From positions 4,278,001 to 4,342,000 of the forward strand of contig NZ_CP113264.1 of assembly GCF_026642255.1 (NCBI RefSeq): DNA of 64,000 nt. Reading direction: 5' to 3'. How positions within the stretch are numbered: position 1 is the stretch's first letter; every line of letters starts with the position of its first letter. A program made the translations under genes and the position numbers. This DNA comes from Streptomonospora nanhaiensis. GTDB lineage: Bacteria; Actinomycetota; Actinomycetes; Streptosporangiales; Streptosporangiaceae. This document shows positions 59,816 through 64,000 of the stretch, one piece after another. The notes beneath the pieces are model-generated. The model searched no databases and was not told where the DNA came from. It saw nothing but the letters and a program-made list of their open reading frames with translations.

Positions 59816-60460
59816 ATGGCCATGGGAAAGATAAATCAAGAAAGACGGGAAGAGATCCTCTCCGCCGCTCTGCGCATCGCCGAGAACGGAGGTCTCGCAG
59901 CCATGTCGATGCGTGCGATCGGGGCCGAGGTCGGCTTGACGCCGATGGCCCTGTACGGGTACTTCGCGAGCAAGGACGAGTTGTTGGACTGGCTGGTCGG
60001 CCGAGTCCTGCAAGAGGTGCCCCTGCCCGATCCGGAGGCGGACTGGCGCGAGCGGCTGCTCGCGTGCGCCCGTGGGGCCAGAGCCGCGGCGCACCGGTAC
60101 CCGCGAACGTTCTCGGTGCTCCTGAACAGGCCCGTGGTGCTACCGGAGGCGATGCGCGTGGTGGATCCCCTGTACGGCGCCCTCATGGACGCGGGGATCC
60201 CCCACGAGCGGGTGGCGGGCTGGGAGCGGATGTTCAGCACGTTCGTGCTGGGCTTCGCCGTCTCGGAGGTGAGCGGCCGCTTCGGGGAGGGGAACCTCGG
60301 GACCCGGGAGCGGCGTGAGCGCCTGGGCCCCCGGGAGCTGCCGGCGCACCACCGCCTGGGAGAGGTGCTGGACCTGCCGGTCGACTGGGACGCGGAGTTC
60401 GAGGAGGGACTGACGAGACTGGTGGCGATGGTCGAGGCGGAGGGCACGGGGCCCGCATGA
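59816..60460 (+). CDS. TetR family transcriptional regulator
   Basis: The product has 214 residues. NQERREEILSAALRIAENGGLAAMSMRAIGAEVGLTPMALYGYFASKDELLDWLVGRVL is a TetR HTH with the extended LYGYF pattern of TetR_C_1 (TetR-class) proteins. The C-terminal helices follow. ATG 59816 or 59822 (6 bp later) as start; no SD, probably leaderless. Divergent from the ABC-2 exporter, so it most likely represses the exporter until a ligand binds. Confidence 0.88.
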   Translation: MAMGKINQERREEILSAALRIAENGGLAAMSMRAIGAEVGLTPMALYGYFASKDELLDWLVGRVLQEVPLPDPEADWRERLLACARGARAAAHRYPRTFSVLLNRPVVLPEAMRVVDPLYGALMDAGIPHERVAGWERMFSTFVLGFAVSEVSGRFGEGNLGTRERRERLGPRELPAHHRLGEVLDLPVDWDAEFEEGLTRLVAMVEAEGTGPA

Positions 60461-60866
60461 GGCACCGGGCGACCGCCGGGACGGGCGGCCGGGGCCGCGC
60501 GCTGTCGGCCCGGCTGCGCCGAAGCCGGCGGGCCGGCTCCTCCCGGTGGAGGAGAGTCGGCGGACACCCGTCCGACCGTGTCCGCCCTCACACGGGCCGA
60601 CACCGGGGCCTGCGGTAATGTGGACAGTCGTCGTCGCGCCGGCGGACACGGGCCCCGGGGTCTTCCCCTCGTCCCCTCCCGCCCGTGCCCGTCGGCGACC
60701 CGGCGGGACCGTTCTCGGCTCCCCGCCGGCCCCGTGCAGCACCTCTTGCGCCGGCAGTGAGACCGGGCGTCGTTCCCGGCGGCCTCCGCGCGCAGCCACG
60801 GGCCTTCAGATGCCGGCCGCGGCGTGTCCCGGCCGGTGCTTCCATTCGAGGGGCTTCCTCTACTCC
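60461..60866. other. Intergenic, carrying repeat copy B
   Basis: No gene. It contains the second copy of the repeat described at 58042-58146. The remainder is GC-rich and unrecognised, with the promoter of the BCCT gene presumably at the end. Confidence 0.4.
60655..60769. repeat. Dispersed intergenic repeat, copy B
   Basis: Same orientation as copy A (58042-58146), slightly longer by an internal 9-10 bp insertion near 60680. The two copies bracket the ABC-2 exporter/TetR genes. Alignment was by eye. Confidence 0.55.
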
Positions 60867-62471
60867 ATGTTCTCCACTCTGCGCTCACGCGCGTCCGCGC
60901 GAGGCAGACGTTCCGATCCCTGGGTCATGGGCGTGACCAGCGTCTTCATGGTCGTCTTCGTCACCGCGTCCTTGGCCTCCCCCGGTGCGGTGGGGGCCGT
61001 CGTCGACGCGGCCTTCGTCTGGTCCGCGCGCTGGTTCGGCGCCTACTGGCAGCTCCTGATGCTGGCCACCTTCGTCGTGATGACGATCCTGGCCTTCTCC
61101 CGCTACGGCAGGGTCCGCATGGGCGGAACCTCCTCGCCGGAGTTCGGCAGGTTCACCTGGATCGCGATGATCGTCACCACCCTGCTGGCCGCGGGAGGGG
61201 TGTTCTGGGCGGCGGCCGAGCCCATCGCCCACTACGCCTCCCCGCCCCCGCAGTACGCCGACCTGGCGGGCGGGCCGGAGGGCGCGGCCTACGCGCTGGC
61301 GCAGAGCTTCGTCCACTGGGGCTTCATCGGCTGGGCGATCGGCGGCGCGCTGGCCACCCTGGTCATGATGCGCGGGGTGGAGAAGGGCATGCCCCTGCGC
61401 CCGCGCACCCTGCTGTGGCCGCTCATGGGCGAGCGGGTGCGCACGCACTGGATCGGCGCGGTCGCCGACATCAGCTGCGTGATCGCCGTGATCGCCGGGA
61501 CCGTGGGGCCCATCGGCTTCCTGGGCCTGCAGATCTCCTACATCTGCAGCCGGTTGTTCGGGCTGCCCGACACCTATCCCGTCCAGGCCCTGATCATCCT
61601 GGGCCTGACCGCCGTGTCCGCGGTGTCGGTGCTGAGCGGCCTGCACAAGGGCATCCAACTGCTGAGCCGGGCCAACGTCTGGGTGGCCCTGGCCCTCATC
61701 GCCGCCATCGTCGGCATGGCCTCCCTGCCCTTCGTCCTGGACCTGTTCGTGCAGGCGAGCGTCGTGCACGCGCAGGAGTTCCTGCCGATGGCCCTGTACG
61801 GGGGCGACGAGCAGTGGCTCGGGTACTGGACGCTGTTCTTCTTCGGCTGGTTCCTGGGCTTCGGACCCATGATGGCGGTCTTCTTCGCCCGCATCTCGCG
61901 GGGCCGCACCGTGCGCGACATCTACGTCGGCGCGACGGTGGTGCCCTCGGTGGTGACCATGGGCTGGTTCACCGCCCTGGGCGGGACCGGCATCTGGCTG
62001 GAGCAGCGCTCGCCCGGAACGATCACGGGCCCCTACAACGAGGACGGCCTGCCCGCCGCGGCACTGGCCATCCTGGAGGCGCTGCCGCTGACGGGGGCGC
62101 TGGGCGTGCTGATGGTGCTCGTGGCGCTGATCTTCCTGGCCTCCACGCTCGACTCGATGTCCTACGCCATCTCGGTCTCCAGCATGCACGCGGGCGAGCC
62201 CTCGGGCCTGGTCCGCGCGTTCTGGTGCGTGGGCATGGGCCTGGCCGCGGTCGCGCTGCTCCTGGTGGGGGACGGCGGCATCCAGGCCCTGCAGTCCTTC
62301 ATCGTGGTGACCGCGGTCCCCGTGGGCCTGGTCATGCTGCCGACGCTGTGGACCACGCACCCGCTGCTGCGCGAGATGGCGGTCGAGCAGGGCATCGTCG
62401 CCCCGAGCCGCCCCCCGGGCGAGGACGGGGACGGCGCCGTCCGGGAGCGCGACGAGGAGCCGGTGGCCTGA
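60867..62471 (+). CDS. BCCT family transporter (betaine/choline/carnitine-type)
   Basis: The product has 534 residues and twelve helices. SDPWVMGVTSVFMVVFVTASLASPGAVGAVV opens the family. VFWAAAEPIAHYASPP matches the (G)WGVAEPLxHFxxPP signature. SFVHWGFIGWAIGGALA is the HWGxxxW helix. WTLFFFGWFLGFGPMMAVFFARISRGRTVRDI is the BCCT signature (usual WTxFYWxWW, here WTLFFFGWF). It imports osmolytes or quaternary amines by Na+ or H+ symport. I chose ATG 60867 on family alignment. SD is weak (GAGGGG is too far), and the frame is open upstream. No catabolic genes for betaine adjoin. Confidence 0.9.
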   Translation: MFSTLRSRASARGRRSDPWVMGVTSVFMVVFVTASLASPGAVGAVVDAAFVWSARWFGAYWQLLMLATFVVMTILAFSRYGRVRMGGTSSPEFGRFTWIAMIVTTLLAAGGVFWAAAEPIAHYASPPPQYADLAGGPEGAAYALAQSFVHWGFIGWAIGGALATLVMMRGVEKGMPLRPRTLLWPLMGERVRTHWIGAVADISCVIAVIAGTVGPIGFLGLQISYICSRLFGLPDTYPVQALIILGLTAVSAVSVLSGLHKGIQLLSRANVWVALALIAAIVGMASLPFVLDLFVQASVVHAQEFLPMALYGGDEQWLGYWTLFFFGWFLGFGPMMAVFFARISRGRTVRDIYVGATVVPSVVTMGWFTALGGTGIWLEQRSPGTITGPYNEDGLPAAALAILEALPLTGALGVLMVLVALIFLASTLDSMSYAISVSSMHAGEPSGLVRAFWCVGMGLAAVALLLVGDGGIQALQSFIVVTAVPVGLVMLPTLWTTHPLLREMAVEQGIVAPSRPPGEDGDGAVRERDEEPVA

Positions 62472-62679
62472 CCGGTCCCGGGTCCGCGGGGAAGGGGGCG
62501 CCCCTCCCCCGCGGGCCCCACACGCCGCCCGTGGCCCGTCCGATGGGCGGGGCACGGGCGGCGGGGACACCGCGACCGCACCGCGGCACGCCCCCGGAGC
62601 GGGCGGGTACTCCGATACGGCGTCCGCCGCCCTTCGCACGCCCGCCCCCGCGGGCCCGTCCGTCGGAGGTCCGGCGCCG

Positions 62680-63255
62680 TCACCGGCGGGGCGGTGCGCC
62701 GGACCGGACCAGGGCTCGTGCGAGGTCGGCGGTCTGCGCCAGGACGTCGATCGGGAGCGGCTGCACCGCGAGGGCGCCCTCGTGCAGCACGAGCAGCCGG
62801 GTGGCGAGGGCGGCGGGGGCCGGGCCGCCGGCCGCGGCGGCGAGTTCCTCGAACAGGTTCAGCAGCCACAGCTTCTGGTCCGCGGCGATGCGGTGCGCGG
62901 GATGCGCGGGGTCGGGGATTTCGGCCAGTGCGTTGATGAACGCGCATCCGCGCGTGTTGGCCCCGCTCCAGGTCCACAGGGCCTCGAAGGGCGCCGTGAC
63001 GGCTTCGAGGGGGTCGTCGCAGGCGTCGACGGCGGCGCGGACGAGGGAGCGCCAGCGCCGGTCGCGTTCTGCGAGGTAGACCGCCACGAGGCGGTCCTTC
63101 GAGCCGAACTGGTTGTACAGGGTCCGCTTGGTCACACCCGAGCGCTCGGCGATCAGGTCCACCCCGACCGCCGTGATCCCGCGGTTGTAGAACAGCTCCT
63201 CGGCCGCCGCCGCGATACGGCGGCCCGCCGGTGACATGGGCTGTGCTTCCTGCAT
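62680..63255 (-). CDS. TetR family transcriptional regulator
   Basis: The product has 191 residues, ATG 63255 with AGAGGG SD (ATG 63237 in frame). PAGRRIAAAAEELFYNRGITAVGVDLIAERSGVTKRTLYNQFGSKDRLVAVYLAERDRRW is the TetR HTH of the AcrR/TetR_C_29-like group. The helical C-terminus includes WSGANTRGCAFINALAEI, typical of regulators near MDR-family oxidoreductases. Divergent from the oxidoreductase at 63356, with several palindromic repeats between. Confidence 0.9.
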   Translation of the reverse strand: MQEAQPMSPAGRRIAAAAEELFYNRGITAVGVDLIAERSGVTKRTLYNQFGSKDRLVAVYLAERDRRWRSLVRAAVDACDDPLEAVTAPFEALWTWSGANTRGCAFINALAEIPDPAHPAHRIAADQKLWLLNLFEELAAAAGGPAPAALATRLLVLHEGALAVQPLPIDVLAQTADLARALVRSGAPPRR

Positions 63256-63272
63256 CGAGCACCCTCTCTGTT

Positions 63273-63332
63273 CGGTACACCGTGACAGGAGTTTACAGAT
63301 CGGTGTACCGTGGTAGAAGTTCACCGATCGGT
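63273..63332. promoter_or_regulatory. TetR operators in divergent promoter
   Basis: CGGTACACCG (63273-63282) and its exact reverse complement CGGTGTACCG (63301-63310) form a spaced inverted repeat. ACCGATCGGT (63323-63332) is a perfect palindrome, and GATCGGTGTACC and GATCGGTATACC are near-duplicates. These lie in the 100-bp gap between tetR (63255) and the oxidoreductase (63356). Confidence 0.7.
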
Positions 63333-63355
63333 ATACCTACGAGGGGGTTCAGACG

Positions 63356-64000
63356 ATGGACGTGTCCGAGACCATGCGCGCGGTACGGATCGCGGAGCAC
63401 GGAGGACCGGAGGTCCTCGAGCCGGCGGAGGTGGCCGTGCCCGCCCCGCAGGCGGGAGAGGTGCTGGTCCGGGTCGGCTCGGTGGCGCTGAACAACACCG
63501 ACCTGTGGACCCGGGAGGGCGCCTACGGCCGCCCGGGGGACCCGGAGGCGCTGTCGGGCTGGCGGGGCCCGATCAGCTTCCCGCGTATCCAGGGGGCCGA
63601 CGTGGCCGGCCGGGTCGCGGCGGTGGGCGCCGGCGTGGACGAGGCCCTCGTCGGCCGCCGGGTGGTCGTCGATCCGGCGATCTACGACACCGGGGGGCCG
63701 GACGCGAACCCGGTCGGCCTGATGGGGAGCGAGCGCGACGGGGGCTACGCCGAGTACGTGACCGCGCCGGCGGAGCAGGCCCACGACGTGACGGAGTCCC
63801 CGCTCACGGACGACCAGCTCGCAGCACTGCCGACCGCCTACGGCACGGCCCTGGGCATGATCGAGCGGGGCCGGATGCGGAAGGGGGAGACCGTCCTGGT
63901 GTCGGGTGCCTCCGGCGGCGTCGGTCTCGCGCTGATCCAGATCGCCCGGGCGCGCGGCGCGAGGGTGGTCGCCGTCAGCAGCGGGTCCAAGATCGACGCG
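63356..64000 (+). CDS. Quinone oxidoreductase-like MDR protein (3' part missing)
   Basis: The frame begins at ATG 63356 (GAGGGGG SD) and is open to the window end, giving 215 residues. MRAVRIAEHGGPEVLEPAEVAVPAPQAGEVLVRVGSVALNNTDLWTREGAYG is the GroES-like domain. FPRIQGADVAGRVAAVG follows, and LAALPTAYGTALGMI leads into VLVSGASGGVGLALIQIARARGARVVAVSS, the NADP-binding fold. Reads as a zinc-type MDR remnant or quinone oxidoreductase. The catalytic-zinc Cys is not seen. Regulated by the divergent TetR. Confidence 0.85.
   Translation, partial: MDVSETMRAVRIAEHGGPEVLEPAEVAVPAPQAGEVLVRVGSVALNNTDLWTREGAYGRPGDPEALSGWRGPISFPRIQGADVAGRVAAVGAGVDEALVGRRVVVDPAIYDTGGPDANPVGLMGSERDGGYAEYVTAPAEQAHDVTESPLTDDQLAALPTAYGTALGMIERGRMRKGETVLVSGASGGVGLALIQIARARGARVVAVSSGSKIDA

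Noticed and set aside
60885..62639. 584-codon minus-strand frame
   Set aside because: Antisense of the BCCT transporter. His/Asp/Gln-rich low-complexity composition.
1..64000. CRISPR arrays, tRNA, rRNA, transposase genes
   Set aside because: No regularly spaced repeats, no tRNA-like GGTTCGA cloverleaf found by eye, no rRNA motifs and no DDE or HUH transposase frames were recognised. A tRNAscan/ISfinder search would be decisive.

Overview
The window is very GC-rich, with short intergenic gaps, many GTG starts (one TTG) and Shine-Dalgarno (SD) sites of the GGAGG type. It encodes a spore-associated protein A homologue, a mycothiol-dependent maleylpyruvate isomerase family protein, an IdeR/DmdR-like iron box, and S-adenosylmethionine (SAM) methyltransferase, DUF2332 and WYL families typical of actinomycetes. 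It is chromosomal DNA of a filamentous actinobacterium. Nocardiopsis or a relative is a guess, not a proof. No rRNA, tRNA, CRISPR array, intact transposase or phage module was seen.

Layout. 1-5.5 kb: a truncated FG-GAP lipoprotein, membrane proteins, and a TetR gene with a clear double operator divergent from a two-gene membrane operon. 5.5-17 kb: small regulator/enzyme pairs. These are TetR with a ketopantoate-reductase-like enzyme, an AHSA1-ArsR-glyoxalase operon, a maleylpyruvate isomerase family protein, an alpha/beta hydrolase, TetR with a quinone oxidoreductase, and WYL with an FAD monooxygenase. 17-31 kb: a CPBP protease translationally coupled to a NarL-type two-component system, LysR with an F420-type NADP oxidoreductase-like protein, a large LuxR (LAL) regulator, XRE-cupin with an MFS exporter, a Tat-type multicopper oxidase, a quinone oxidoreductase and an AraC regulator. 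31-35.4 kb: a phytoene-desaturase-like oxidoreductase, GNAT, a relic of a nonribosomal peptide synthetase (NRPS) condensation domain, Nudix and DUF2332.

The most unusual segment is 35.5-42.3 kb. In sampled lines its GC is about 62-67 percent, against 78 percent in a sampled line of the siderophore operon. It holds a glutamyl-tRNA synthetase gene (gltX-like) converging on a tight three-gene operon. That operon encodes an archaeal-type S-adenosylmethionine synthetase, a sulfatase/alkaline-phosphatase-superfamily protein, and a full-length GluRS-like protein that has lost both class I signature motifs. Divergent from it are an XRE regulator with a TPR-like C-terminal region and a Nudix hydrolase. 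I cannot match this combination to a described pathway, and it is my best candidate for an undescribed system.

42.3-52 kb: a LacI regulator, a CYTH protein, GNAT, a SAM-dependent methyltransferase (DUF574), a membrane Ser/Thr kinase, a SMI1/KNR4 protein and a relic of an ABC exporter. 51.4-57.7 kb: a siderophore-uptake operon under a recognisable iron box, coding for the ATPase, the binding lipoprotein, a fused double permease and a C39-like cysteine peptidase with an N-terminal domain, plus an AraC regulator upstream. 58-60.8 kb: an ABC-2 exporter with divergent TetR, bracketed by two imperfect copies of an intergenic repeat of about 100 bp. 60.8-64 kb: a BCCT transporter, then TetR divergent from a quinone oxidoreductase that runs off the right end.
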